DNA from: DAIOEK01 sp963828285
Lineage (GTDB): Bacteria > Chloroflexota > Anaerolineae > Anaerolineales > Anaerolineaceae
DNA: 64,000 nucleotides
Assembly (NCBI GenBank): GCA_963828285.1
Contig: CAWHEB010000004.1
Coordinates: forward strand, 124,001 to 188,000
Direction of reading: 5' to 3'
Shown here: positions 25,629 through 34,722 of the stretch, one piece after another
How the letters are laid out: every line of letters begins with the position of its first letter
How positions within the stretch are numbered: the first letter of the stretch is position 1
Notes under the pieces: model-generated
What the model was told of the DNA's origin: nothing
Database searches by the model: none
Seen by the model: the letters and a program-made list of their open reading frames with translations, nothing else
Translations under genes and position numbers: made by a program

Positions 25629-25674
25629 TTCTCAAATCTCCTGGTAATACTTCCATGAAAGGAGTTCGATATCC

Positions 25675-26547
25675 ATGATCGAGATCGGTTTTCATACAGA
25701 TGCGTTTAACAGCAGTTATTGGAGTTTTGAACAAAGTTTGCAATGGGCACAGAAGAATGATGTCCACTGGATCGAATGTGGAATGGTCGATGGTGTGAGC
25801 TGGATCCATGGTCTTGGGTACCAACCGCACGTAGCATCCTGGGAAGATCCCATGATGTGGCGTGAAAAAGCGGAAAAGTATGGTGTCCGCTTCTCCCAGA
25901 TCGATGCAGCCTTCCCAATGTCTTTACCTGAAGGTTCATCATTGGGTGTTGAATATATCCTCCGAACGATCCGCTGGGCATATCTGGCTGGATGCGATCA
26001 TATCGATACTACTGACGACCGTTTTGCTCCTAAAGGTCTCACGCATGACCAGGCAATGGAAATGATGAAGCGATCATACACACAGGTAATCGAAGTCGCT
26101 GAACGGTACAAAATGATCATAGATATCGAACCTCATGGTTTCTATACTACCAAACCAGAGTTCATGGAAAAAATGTTGGCATTTGTTGACAGTCCATACC
26201 TCCGCATGAATATGGATACTGGAAATACGTTTATCGCAGGGCAGGATCCGGTAGCATTCTTAAACAAATTCAAGAATAAAGTCAGCCACGTACATGTAAA
26301 GGATGTCAGCGATACTCTTGCTGCTTCTCTACGCGGCGAGCTTACAGGTATTGCAGTCAGCCAATGCGCCATCGGTGATGGTGTAAATGGTGAAAATATC
26401 AAGAAATGCTTTGATATCCTTGTTGACATCAAATATAACGGTGTAGTCAGCCTTGAATGCGAAGGTCAGGGCGGACCCATGATCGAAAAAAGCTTGGATT
26501 ATGTCCGTAAGATCGTGGCTGAAGCCAATAAGAAAATGGCAGCTTAA
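25675..26547 (+). CDS. Sugar phosphate isomerase/epimerase (TIM barrel)
   Basis: Xylose-isomerase-like TIM barrel of 290 residues. Metal ligands in order: Glu in IIDIEPHGFY (about 151), Asp in RMNMDTGNTF (about 181), His in SHVHVKDVS (about 207), Glu in VVSLECEG (about 261). The EPH and DTGN motifs are shared with the gene that follows, and the two are probably an old duplication that has diverged far. Strong AAAGGAG start. It is in the rightward operon just after the sugar receptor. The substrate is presumably derived from the imported sugar; isomerase, 3-epimerase or 3-keto-sugar processing activities are possible. Confidence 0.87.
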   Translation: MIEIGFHTDAFNSSYWSFEQSLQWAQKNDVHWIECGMVDGVSWIHGLGYQPHVASWEDPMMWREKAEKYGVRFSQIDAAFPMSLPEGSSLGVEYILRTIRWAYLAGCDHIDTTDDRFAPKGLTHDQAMEMMKRSYTQVIEVAERYKMIIDIEPHGFYTTKPEFMEKMLAFVDSPYLRMNMDTGNTFIAGQDPVAFLNKFKNKVSHVHVKDVSDTLAASLRGELTGIAVSQCAIGDGVNGENIKKCFDILVDIKYNGVVSLECEGQGGPMIEKSLDYVRKIVAEANKKMAA

Positions 26548-26573
26548 CATAATATCAGCTCAGGAGGATAACT

Positions 26574-27401
26574 ATGGGAAAAGTATTTTTAGGCGTCAAT
26601 ATGGAATTCGTCCGTTCTCATGACAAACCATTCGATTGGGGTGTTGCGAAAGCAGCCGAGATTGGCTATCAATATATCGAACCAATGGTTCATTGGGGTC
26701 GTGAGCTGTTAAGTGAAGCAGGTTACTTTCATTCTGTTTCCATGTATGACGATCCTCGTTGGGTACGGGATCTGTGCGACAAACATAAGATCAAACTATC
26801 CGGACTATCATCACATACTCCTCTCTGCAAACCCGAGATCAGTGTTGAATATCTCAAATTAGCCATTCGCTGGGCTTCAGATGCTGGTGCTCCTGTAGTG
26901 AATACCGATGAAGGTCCGAAACCATATTGGACCACCAAAGAAATGGATTACACCTTGATGACCTACACCCTTACCGAAGCAGCGCATGTAGCTGAAAGGT
27001 ATGGGATTCAGATTGGTATCGAGCCGCATCAACAATATACCAAATCCCTTGAAGGTCTGGATAGCATTTACAACCTGGTGAAATCCCCATCTATCGGCAT
27101 CAATTACGATACCGGTAATAGCTATCTCGCCGGTACCACTGATACTTACGAATGGTTGACCCATGTTAAAGATAACCTCGTCCATCTACATGCCAAGGAT
27201 ATTAGCTTCGCTCAAAGTGGTGAGGAACGCGGCAAGGTAACCGGCACACCGGTAGGCTGCGCATGCGGAGACGGTGTTGTCGATTGGAAACGGATTATCG
27301 ATATCGTTAAAACCTGCCCGCGAGACATAGTTTTCTCGGTGGAATGCGGCACAGTTCCTGATGCAATCCGAAGTTTTGAACACCTGAGTAAATTACTATA
27401 A
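26574..27401 (+). CDS. Sugar phosphate isomerase/epimerase (TIM barrel)
   Basis: TIM barrel of 275 residues, same superfamily as the preceding gene. Metal ligands: Glu in QIGIEPHQQY (about 149), Asp in GINYDTGNSY (about 179), His in LVHLHAKDIS (about 205), Glu in FSVECGT (about 255). The segment GTPVGCACGDGVVDW (about 223-237) with two close cysteines is unusual and lies in the loop before the last metal ligand. AGGAGG precedes the ATG, and the gap to the previous gene is 26 bases, so the pair is cotranslated. A terminator follows at 27409. Specific reaction unknown. Confidence 0.87.
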   Translation: MGKVFLGVNMEFVRSHDKPFDWGVAKAAEIGYQYIEPMVHWGRELLSEAGYFHSVSMYDDPRWVRDLCDKHKIKLSGLSSHTPLCKPEISVEYLKLAIRWASDAGAPVVNTDEGPKPYWTTKEMDYTLMTYTLTEAAHVAERYGIQIGIEPHQQYTKSLEGLDSIYNLVKSPSIGINYDTGNSYLAGTTDTYEWLTHVKDNLVHLHAKDISFAQSGEERGKVTGTPVGCACGDGVVDWKRIIDIVKTCPRDIVFSVECGTVPDAIRSFEHLSKLL

Positions 27402-27408
27402 AACAGAA

Positions 27409-27455
27409 ATAGGATTGGAAGTCTGGAACAGTTCAAGAGACTTCCAATCCTATTT
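27409..27455 (+). terminator. Terminator after the paired TIM-barrel genes
   Basis: Fourteen-base stem AGGATTGGAAGTCT (27411-27424) and AGACTTCCAATCCT (27438-27451), extended by AT pairs and followed by ATTTATT. It separates the transporter/TIM-barrel unit from the next dehydrogenase gene. Confidence 0.75.
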
Positions 27456-27575
27456 ATTCAGAAATAAACCGGATCATTCATATTTTAGTTATGCTATTAT
27501 TTTTTTCTTTCAATAAATCAATCATCGGTCGGAACCAGTAGATGAAATCCTGATCAAAAAGCTTTTGGAGGATGT

Positions 27576-28727
27576 ATGGAAAATGTAAAGGTAGCAGTAA
27601 TTGGTTTGGGGTTTATGGGACGTACCCATATCCAATCTCTACGAAGATTGAGCATTGAAGTATACGGAGTTGCGGGTATAACACCCGAAGAGGCAAAGAA
27701 CACAGCAAAGGAATTATCCATTCCGCATTGGTACAATAACATTGAAGATGCTTTGGCTGACAAGGAAGTGACAGTTGTCCATCTCTGCACACCCAACAAT
27801 CTTCATTACAATCATGCCAAACTTGCACTCCTTGCAGGTAAACATGTGATCTGTGAAAAGCCCCTTGCATTAACATCCAAAGAATCCAAAGAGCTGGCTG
27901 ACCTCGCCAAATCCAAAGGATTGGTTGCGGCAGTAAACTATAATCTCCGGTTCTACCCCATCAGTCAGGAAGTAAGAGCCCGAGTCAAAGCAGGCGACTT
28001 GGGTACGCCATATTTGGTTCATGGTGGTTATCTTCAGGATTGGTTGTTTTTAAAAACCGATTGGAACTGGCGTCTGGAGACTAAACAAGGTGGAGACCTG
28101 AGAGTTGTTGCAGATATCGGAACCCATTTTCTGGATCTTGTCACCTATCTGACCGGTCTGAAGGTGAAATCTGTAATGGCAGAATTCTCGATCATTCACC
28201 CCACCCGCTTGCAACCCACCCACGAGATTGAGACTTATGCGGGTAAGATCGAGAAGAACGATTCAACCATTGAAGCAAAAATCAACACCGAAGATGTTGC
28301 TGTATTACTCGTTCGCTATGACAATGGCGCTCTGGGAACAGTAACATTATCCCAGGTATCCGCCGGAAGAAAGAATTACTTCTGGTGGGAATTGAACGGT
28401 TCCAAATCATCCATGCGATGGGATCAGGAAAACCCCAATGAAGTTTGGATCGGTCATCGCGATCAACCCAACCAGATCCTGTTGAAAGATCCATCCTTAT
28501 TCCATGATGAAGCCCGAGCATTAACTGGTTTCCCCGGTGGACATGCAGAAGGTTATCCCGACACTTTTGTTCAGGTTTTTCGGCAGGTTTACTCAGCAAT
28601 TTCTACAGGAAAGATGCCGGAAACGGGACAATTTGCCACTTTTGAAGACGGACACCGAGAAATGATGCTTTGTGCAGCCATCCAGAAATCAGCAAAAGAA
28701 AAACGTTGGGTGGATGTTGAGGAATAA
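27576..28727 (+). CDS. Gfo/Idh/MocA-family oxidoreductase
   Basis: Oxidoreductase of 383 residues and the third of its family in the window. Rossmann N terminus VIGLGFMGRTHIQSL, family Lys in ICEKPLALT (about 92-100), catalytic Asp and His in VVADIGTHFLDLVTYL (about 183-198). Like the gene at 16.1 kb it has the GYLQDW segment followed by a Trp-rich stretch and the DVAVLLVRYDNGALGTVTLSQVSAGR block, so both belong to the long levoglucosan-dehydrogenase-like group; they could act on different ring positions or substrates. GGAGG precedes the ATG. It lies after a terminator, so it probably has its own promoter in the 174-base gap. Confidence 0.87.
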   Translation: MENVKVAVIGLGFMGRTHIQSLRRLSIEVYGVAGITPEEAKNTAKELSIPHWYNNIEDALADKEVTVVHLCTPNNLHYNHAKLALLAGKHVICEKPLALTSKESKELADLAKSKGLVAAVNYNLRFYPISQEVRARVKAGDLGTPYLVHGGYLQDWLFLKTDWNWRLETKQGGDLRVVADIGTHFLDLVTYLTGLKVKSVMAEFSIIHPTRLQPTHEIETYAGKIEKNDSTIEAKINTEDVAVLLVRYDNGALGTVTLSQVSAGRKNYFWWELNGSKSSMRWDQENPNEVWIGHRDQPNQILLKDPSLFHDEARALTGFPGGHAEGYPDTFVQVFRQVYSAISTGKMPETGQFATFEDGHREMMLCAAIQKSAKEKRWVDVEE

Positions 28728-28761
28728 GCTCATAGAAATTCCTGGTTCATAGAATAGAATT

Positions 28762-28791
28762 AAAAGCGCACAAATAATCTTGTGCGCTTTA
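28762..28791. terminator. Bidirectional terminator between converging genes
   Basis: AAAGCGCACAA (28763-28773) pairs with TTGTGCGCTTT (28780-28790); A-rich on the left and T-rich on the right. It serves the dehydrogenase gene and the converging TspO-like gene. Confidence 0.8.
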
Positions 28792-28795
28792 ATTA

Positions 28796-29557
28796 TTATT
28801 GGTTGAGTACCTTGGGTTTACTGATCACTGATACAAGAAGTGCGACGAGTGCCAATCCAGCAGCGACAAAAGCTGATGTTGCCACAAGCGGCGCGGAGGA
28901 TTGTTTAATTGCGATCCCGATAAATGCCCAGATAAATACAGCCGGATAAGCCATATCATACCTGGATAGCGACATCAAGAAGGCAAGAACAACTGCAACC
29001 ACCAGCATAATCACTGCCCATAATTGAGGATTAAGTCCAAAACCACCCCATTGTAAATAATACAGTACAGAAGTAACATTCGCGACGGTTGCAACACTCA
29101 CCCATCCGAGATAAATGCTAAATGGTATTCGAACAAACCATTGTTCTGTTAAAGATACTTTTTCTTTTCCAATCCCAAGTTTGAGATAAACCATGATCAA
29201 AGAGATTAGAAGTACTACCATCGCAAGTAAAGTCAATGGGAATTGTTCATAATGCCAGAGGAACAACCATATGATGTTCGCCAAACAGCTCATAATGAAC
29301 CAACCACCGATGCGATCAAGTCTGGCATTGTCCTTTTGTGATGGAAGGATTTGGAATATTCCAAATGCAATTAAGCCCAGGTAAATAATTCCCCAGATTG
29401 AAAACACGTAACCTGCAGGGACAAAGAATACTTTAAAACGGTCTGAGATTTCACCAGTATTAAGCCCATTTAATGGAAGGGCATTAGCCAATCCATTTAC
29501 GGAAATAGTAATAAACACAAACAGCAGGTTGATGTATCTTAATAGTCTCTTATACAT
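28796..29557 (-). CDS. TspO/MBR-related membrane protein
   Basis: Polytopic membrane protein of 253 residues with about seven or eight hydrophobic segments. FVPAGYVFSIWGIIYLGL (about 46-63), WFIMSCLANIIWLFLWHYEQ (about 92-111), PFSIYLGWVSVATVANV (about 148-164) resemble the longer TspO/MBR-like proteins usually called tryptophan-rich sensory proteins; classical TspO is about 160 residues. TspO proteins bind porphyrins and cholesterol, but for these longer forms no function is established as far as I know. It is a single gene that ends at the shared terminator near 28.8 kb and is not obviously linked to the sugar genes around it. Confidence 0.75.
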   Translation of the reverse strand: MYKRLLRYINLLFVFITISVNGLANALPLNGLNTGEISDRFKVFFVPAGYVFSIWGIIYLGLIAFGIFQILPSQKDNARLDRIGGWFIMSCLANIIWLFLWHYEQFPLTLLAMVVLLISLIMVYLKLGIGKEKVSLTEQWFVRIPFSIYLGWVSVATVANVTSVLYYLQWGGFGLNPQLWAVIMLVVAVVLAFLMSLSRYDMAYPAVFIWAFIGIAIKQSSAPLVATSAFVAAGLALVALLVSVISKPKVLNQ

Positions 29558-29698
29558 TGATTTTTCCTAAATAATAAATTTGCATAATTTCAATGATAAC
29601 GGGATTTGGCGAGTATTTATATGCTTTGTAAATAGTTTGTATATTTTTTAATTCTAACCGTGTTTTATTTCATTTCCTCCGACATCAATGATTAATAA

Positions 29699-29730
29699 AA
29701 ATACAGCGAGCTTAAAATAACTCGCTGTTT
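29699..29730 (-). terminator. Terminator of the xylose operon
   Basis: ACAGCGAG (29703-29710) pairs with CTCGCTGT (29721-29728). On the minus strand the stem is followed by ATTTTTATT, a typical intrinsic terminator 40 bases after the xylulokinase stop. Confidence 0.75.
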
Positions 29731-29769
29731 CATAGGTTACTAAGATTTGTAATATACGCAAAAAAAATC

Positions 29770-31311
29770 TTAGTTCTTGACGGCTCCAATTTTGGTTAGC
29801 TGATGCATTTGATCCTTCATCGCTGGGTAAAGTCCTCGATAGACATCATAGTATTTCATATAAACATCATGATTATGCTGGTCCGGTTCCAGTCCTCCCA
29901 GCGTGATCACATTCTTTTCTGAAATTCTTGATACCCCGGCAGCGTCCTGATCTGCGGCAATTGACAGAAGGGCTGCACCATATGCAGGACCTTCTTCCAC
30001 CTGCAAATTGACCACTTTGCATCCAAAAATATCTGCTTGCATTTGGCACCAGAGCGGACTTTTTCCACCGCCGCCGATGGCTCGCACCTGGTTGATGGGT
30101 ACTTTCATCCCCCGCATGATCTCCAGACCATCCAGCAAGGAATATACAACACCTTCCATCACCGCCCTGACAAGATGTGCAGATGTATGCCGGCTGGATA
30201 GACCGATGAATGCTCCACTTGCCAATGGATCAAGCAGCGGGGTACGTTCTCCGGTTAAATATGGAAGAAAGATCAGACCATCGGATCCTGCTGGTACTTT
30301 TTCTGCTTCTTTTGTCATCGATTCGTAATTCAAACAGGCAGCGGATACATCAGCCATATCGTTTGTCGCACTGCGATAAACATCCCGCAACCAGCGCAAG
30401 GAATTTCCCGCAGATAGGCTTACCGCCATGAGATGGTATTTATCAGGCACCGCGTGGCAAAAGGTATGCAGCCTCCCCTTCGGGTCTAAATTGATCTGAT
30501 CACTGTACGCGAAAATCACGCCACTGGTGCCAATACTGCTGCTTACCAATCCACTATTAACAATCCCGGTGCCAACTGCCGCCGCCGCATTATCACCACC
30601 GCCTGCAACTATCGGAATTCCGGCTGGTAAACCCAGCTCATCAGCTACTTTGGGTAGTAATTTTCCAGTGACCTGTGAGCCTTCATATACTTTGGGTAAC
30701 CACTCAGATGGGATTTCCAGTTTTTGGAGAATTTCCTCGCTCCAATCCCGTTTTCTGATATCCAAAAGCAAAGTGCCCGCTGCGTCAGAGCAGTCTGTGG
30801 CGAATTCCCCACTCATTTTTAGGCGAATGTAATCTTTTGGCAATAAAACTTTTGCCACTCTGGAATAATTCTCGGGCTCATGGTTCCTGAGCCAGAGAAT
30901 TTTTGGCGCTTGAAAACCAGTGAGTGCCGGGTTACCAGTGATATCAATAAGTTTCTCGTAACCGATCACTGAGGTAATCTGAGCACATTCAGCAGAAGTT
31001 CTTTGATCATTCCAGAGCATTGCCCTGCGGATTACATTTTGGTTCTTGTCCAGAAAAACCGCTCCATGCATCTGACCGGTCAGTCCAATGGCTGCAATGC
31101 AGTTCTTATCTATCCTGGCATTCGCAACTACGGCATAGACAGCGGAACACATACCGTTCCACCAGTCGGACGGATCCTGCTCACTCCACAATGGATATGG
31201 AGTATGCAGTAAATACTCTTCCATTGCGGACTGGATCACCTTACCGTTCTCGTCAATCAGTAAGGCTTTTGCCCCGCTTGTACCGATATCTATTCCAATG
31301 TAGTATCGCAT
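29770..31311 (-). CDS. xylB: Xylulokinase
   Basis: FGGY kinase of about 513 residues with xylulokinase signatures. The phosphate loop is YIGIDIGTSGAKALLID, the substrate segment is GLTGQMHGAVFLD followed by LWNDQRTSAEC (catalytic Asp in WNDQR), and domain 2 has AGGGDNAAAAVGTGIV, SIGTSGVIFAYS, YLTGERTPLLDP and the adenine loop IGGGGKSPLW. It phosphorylates D-xylulose to xylulose 5-phosphate with ATP in the cytoplasm. The ATG at 31311 is chosen because CCGGAG lies 8 bases before it; it begins 13 bases after the xylA stop. Third enzyme of the xyl operon behind the ROK/XylR regulator. Confidence 0.93.
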   Translation of the reverse strand: MRYYIGIDIGTSGAKALLIDENGKVIQSAMEEYLLHTPYPLWSEQDPSDWWNGMCSAVYAVVANARIDKNCIAAIGLTGQMHGAVFLDKNQNVIRRAMLWNDQRTSAECAQITSVIGYEKLIDITGNPALTGFQAPKILWLRNHEPENYSRVAKVLLPKDYIRLKMSGEFATDCSDAAGTLLLDIRKRDWSEEILQKLEIPSEWLPKVYEGSQVTGKLLPKVADELGLPAGIPIVAGGGDNAAAAVGTGIVNSGLVSSSIGTSGVIFAYSDQINLDPKGRLHTFCHAVPDKYHLMAVSLSAGNSLRWLRDVYRSATNDMADVSAACLNYESMTKEAEKVPAGSDGLIFLPYLTGERTPLLDPLASGAFIGLSSRHTSAHLVRAVMEGVVYSLLDGLEIMRGMKVPINQVRAIGGGGKSPLWCQMQADIFGCKVVNLQVEEGPAYGAALLSIAADQDAAGVSRISEKNVITLGGLEPDQHNHDVYMKYYDVYRGLYPAMKDQMHQLTKIGAVKN

Positions 31312-31324
31312 ACCAAATCTCCGG

Positions 31325-32495
31325 TTATCGAACACCCAAGAGAACTTCCATGGTTAATTGATCCAAACGCTCATATGACATTCCGCGTTTGGCTATCTCA
31401 ACACGATCCAATTTTGCTGAACGTAATTTCGATAATTGTTCTTTGGTGTAAATTCCAGTCAAGGAGCTTGCACCTTCTTTATCCGCGTGGATTTCAGATA
31501 CCAAAGCCTGGATCTCTTTATCCTGATTCCACTGATCAGCTTTTTCCTTCAGGATCAAATAGGTGCGCATGCAGCCTCTGCCGAAATCTTTGACACCTTC
31601 ATCATCTTCAGTGCGGAATGCATGGGCATCAAAGTGCCGGGCGCCATTATATTTAACATCCTCAAGGAATTTCACTAGGAAGAAAGCACCCTTGATATCT
31701 GCCATGCCAAATCGGAAGTCCTGATCGTACCGTCCAAATTTTTGATCATTCAGATCGATGTGGAAAAGTTTGCCGCGATCCCATGCCTGGGCAACCCCAT
31801 GAAGGAAATTTAAGCCTGCCATATGCTCATGGGCGGTTTCCGGGTTGACACCAACCATCTCGGGGTGGTCGAGAGTCTCAATAAATGCCAACATGTGCCC
31901 GATCGTGGCGAGGTACATATCACCGCGTGGTTCATTCGGTTTTGGCTCCAAGGCTACCTTCATGTCATATTTTTTGTCCAGGATATATTCACAGACAAAG
32001 TTCATCGCCTGGCGGTTCCACTTTAATGCATCCAGTTGGATTTTTCGCAGCATCGGTTTCCACACCTTCCCTTCCACCCCAGAAGACATAGACTTTTGCG
32101 CCAAATTCTGCTCCCAGATCGATGGCATCCAAAGTTTTTTGCATTGCGTAAGCACGTACTCGCGGATCATTTGCGGTGAATGCACCGTCCTTGAAAACCG
32201 GATCAGTAAACAGATTGGTTGTCGCCATGGGAACAACCAAACCAGTCTCTTGAAGTACTTTGTGAAAATCGTTTTTGATCTTGTCTTTTTCTGCGGGTGT
32301 CGCATCGATCGGTATGAGATCATTGTCGTGAAGATTAACACCCCATGCGCCAATTTCAGCGATCAATCTGGCAATCTCAATCGGAGACTTTTTTGTGCGG
32401 ACTGGCTCACCGAACGGGTCGCGTCCGGCGTTACCAAGTGTCCATAATCCAAATACAAATTTATGTTCCGGTTTGGGTTGAAAACGGTCTGTCAT
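31325..32495 (-). CDS. xylA: Xylose isomerase, one frame break
   Basis: Xylose isomerase of about 390 residues, the size of the short class I (Actinoplanes/Streptomyces-like) enzymes. N-terminal part: FVFGLWTLGNAGRDPFG, the catalytic His in LHDNDLIP, VPMATTNLFTDPVFKDGAFT, FWGGREGVETDAAKNP. C-terminal part: LEPKPNEPRGD with the first metal Glu, VNPETAHEHMAG with the second Glu and His, HIDLNDQKFGRYDQD with metal Asp residues, and FDAHAFRTED. An extra A on the minus strand (TT at 32036-32037) breaks the frame; without it KNP continues LDALKWNRQAMNF as expected. It converts D-xylose to D-xylulose. GGAG lies upstream of the ATG at 32495. Confidence 0.92.
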
Positions 32496-32580
32496 AATAA
32501 TCCATCTCCTTTTTGATAACTCATCCCAGCATGATATCCATCAAAGGGTGAGTGAAATTTACATCCTGTTATAGCTCTAC

Positions 32581-33432
32581 TTACTTTAACAATTCCTTTA
32601 AGAATGCTAATCCGTCTGCTGCAAGTGCATCCTGCGATGCAGCTAGAGGCCGCCAGATTGCTGCAGCTTTTGCTATACTTTTTACCTTATTAGTGAAGGA
32701 TTCAATGACTAGAACACCATCAAAATGGATATCTTTCAATCCTTTGGCAACTTCCTGCCAGGGGATATGCCCAGCGCCTGGAGTTCCTCGGTTATTTTCA
32801 TTACTATGAACCTGTACCAGCCGGTGACCCACCAACCGAATGGCATCACCCATGGAGTTTTCCTCAATATTCATATGGAAAGTGTCTAACATGATCCCAA
32901 GATGCGAATTTCCTACCCGATCGATGACTTCAACAGCTTGTTCGGCAGTGTTAATGAAACTGGTTTCGAATCGGTTCAAAGGCTCCAGACCGAGATAGAC
33001 ATTCTTCTGCTCTGCGTAAGCTGCAAGTTCTTTGAGGATCCCAACCAGAAGTTTCAGGTCGGTTTCCCGTTCATCTGCTGTTTGTTGCCAAAACCGTCCG
33101 ACCGATGCGAACATTGGACCTACCAGGTTTCTGCCTCCCACGAAGGCAACCGCGTCTATCGCCTCTTTCATATAGGCGAAAGCGTTCGCCCGTATTTTGG
33201 GATCAGGATGGATCAGGTCACGGTCGGGGCTGAACACTGCAGCGATACTGATGCTTTTTATTCCGGCCTTTTCAATAATCTCCTTGCATTTCCCAAGATC
33301 AATATTCGAAGGATCCTCAAATGGGATCTCAATGTGGTCGAAACCCATTTTCGCCACCATCGGAGCAATTTTCGTTAATTCATCAGTGGTCAATGGCGCA
33401 GTCCAAACCCAGGTATTAACTCCAAATTTCAT
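32581..33432 (-). CDS. Ketose 3-epimerase (D-tagatose/D-allulose 3-epimerase type)
   Basis: TIM-barrel epimerase of 283 residues. The family's metal ligands are Glu in LGLEPLNRFETSF (about 150), Asp in GIMLDTFHMNIEE (about 183), His in QVHSNENNRGTPGAGHIPW (about 209) and Glu in LVIESFT (about 245). The EPLNRFE, DTFHMNIEE and RGTPG.GH.PW blocks are those of D-tagatose 3-epimerase and D-psicose/allulose 3-epimerase, which invert C3 of free ketohexoses or ketopentoses. It lies second in the xyl operon, between the ROK regulator and xylA, so a substrate linked to D-xylulose/D-ribulose metabolism is plausible. TAGGAGAG precedes the ATG. Confidence 0.9.
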   Translation of the reverse strand: MKFGVNTWVWTAPLTTDELTKIAPMVAKMGFDHIEIPFEDPSNIDLGKCKEIIEKAGIKSISIAAVFSPDRDLIHPDPKIRANAFAYMKEAIDAVAFVGGRNLVGPMFASVGRFWQQTADERETDLKLLVGILKELAAYAEQKNVYLGLEPLNRFETSFINTAEQAVEVIDRVGNSHLGIMLDTFHMNIEENSMGDAIRLVGHRLVQVHSNENNRGTPGAGHIPWQEVAKGLKDIHFDGVLVIESFTNKVKSIAKAAAIWRPLAASQDALAADGLAFLKELLK

Positions 33433-33495
33433 TTTGCACTCTCCTATAAATAAGTTTTGTTGCAGAAATCTTATGGCATGGAAATAGTAAACAGC

Positions 33496-34722
33496 TCATT
33501 TCAGGTTTCCATTCGGCTCCGACAGAATCGCTTGATACACAGTCGCTATTCCACCCATGACGCAGGCATTATTGCCGTGATTGGCTAGAACTACACTGGT
33601 TCCTGCCATATTCCAATACAATGCTCTATCTCGCAGTTCCTGTTTGATTACCGGTTCAAGGAATTCCCAGGCGGAACTCATGATCCCGCCAAAGACAACT
33701 ATCCCGGGATTGAGGGCATTGATGCATGAGGCAATTCCGATACCTAAATAATGACCTACCCTATCCAATGAATCCAGGGCTATCTTATCTCCAGTTCGAG
33801 CAGCTTTTACTATGGTGTCAACATTCAATGGTTCATGATTATTCTGCAAAATACTTGCGGAAGTTGGAGTCAATGCCTGTTTGACATACCGATAGAGTGC
33901 CTTCTGGCTCACCTGGGTTTCCCAACATCCATGGTTTCCACAGCCGCATAGCTCCCCATCCGGATCCATGGTGATATGCCCAAACTCTCCTGCCATGCCA
34001 TCCACTCCCCGCAGTAGATGCCCATCACGGAGTATTCCGCCGCCCAATCCAACACCTGCCGAAAGATACAGGACATCATCGTGCTGATACGCTGATCCGA
34101 AGTAATATTCGCCGAGAGTAGCCAGGTTGGCTTCATTATCCACAAATACCCGTGCGTGAAATTCTTTTTCCAGTATTTCCTTTAATGGAACATCCTTCCA
34201 GTTCAGGTTTGGTGCAAACAACAGCCTGCCCTTATCGAAATCAACCAATCCTGGAACTCCCAATGCCAGACCAAGAAAGTTATCGCCAACCAATCTGGAG
34301 CAAACGATTTTTGCTTTTTTCAGGTGGCTGATCAGAATTTGCATCACCTCTTCAACTGTTGAGGATGGATCTATCACCTGGTCTGATTTTGAAATGATCT
34401 TTGGGGAAAAATCTGTTCCGATAACAGAAATAAAGTCAACACCAATTTCACAGCTAAGGATAAAGCCTGCATCCGGATTGAGAGTCAGTTGCATAGAAGG
34501 GCGACCTAATCCGGAGTTTTCCAGGCCAATTTCTTTTACAAACTGCCTTTGGAGAAGTTCATTGACCAGACTGGTCACGGTAGCTTTATTCAATCCGGTT
34601 TTTTCAGCGAGGATCGTTCGTGAGATCGGTGCTTCAACCCGTACATGGTTCATGATCGCCGAAAGGTTGATCTGCCTGAGAAGAGTCTGGTCACCTGCTT
34701 GATAGGTCATTTTTTCTGACAT
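33496..34722 (-). CDS. xylR: ROK-family repressor, XylR type
   Basis: Repressor of 408 residues. Winged helix at about 12-68 (LRQINLSAIMNHVRVEAPISRTILAEKTGLNKATVTSLVNELL is the characteristic region, with RTILAEKTGLNKATVTS as the recognition unit), then a ROK domain with ALGVPGLVDF, DNEANLATLGEYYFG, GVGLGGGIL and the zinc motif CGCGNHGCWET. The DNEANLA and GxGxGGGI blocks fit XylR, which binds D-xylose directly. It is the first gene of the operon with the epimerase, xylA and xylB, and an operator matching the Bacillus XylR site lies 61 bases upstream of its ATG, so it should repress its own operon in the absence of xylose. Confidence 0.9.
   Translation of the reverse strand: MSEKMTYQAGDQTLLRQINLSAIMNHVRVEAPISRTILAEKTGLNKATVTSLVNELLQRQFVKEIGLENSGLGRPSMQLTLNPDAGFILSCEIGVDFISVIGTDFSPKIISKSDQVIDPSSTVEEVMQILISHLKKAKIVCSRLVGDNFLGLALGVPGLVDFDKGRLLFAPNLNWKDVPLKEILEKEFHARVFVDNEANLATLGEYYFGSAYQHDDVLYLSAGVGLGGGILRDGHLLRGVDGMAGEFGHITMDPDGELCGCGNHGCWETQVSQKALYRYVKQALTPTSASILQNNHEPLNVDTIVKAARTGDKIALDSLDRVGHYLGIGIASCINALNPGIVVFGGIMSSAWEFLEPVIKQELRDRALYWNMAGTSVVLANHGNNACVMGGIATVYQAILSEPNGNLK

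Noticed and set aside
31845..32447. 200-codon open frame on the plus strand opposite xylA
   Set aside because: It is antisense to xylose isomerase, whose motifs are clear on both sides of the frame break.
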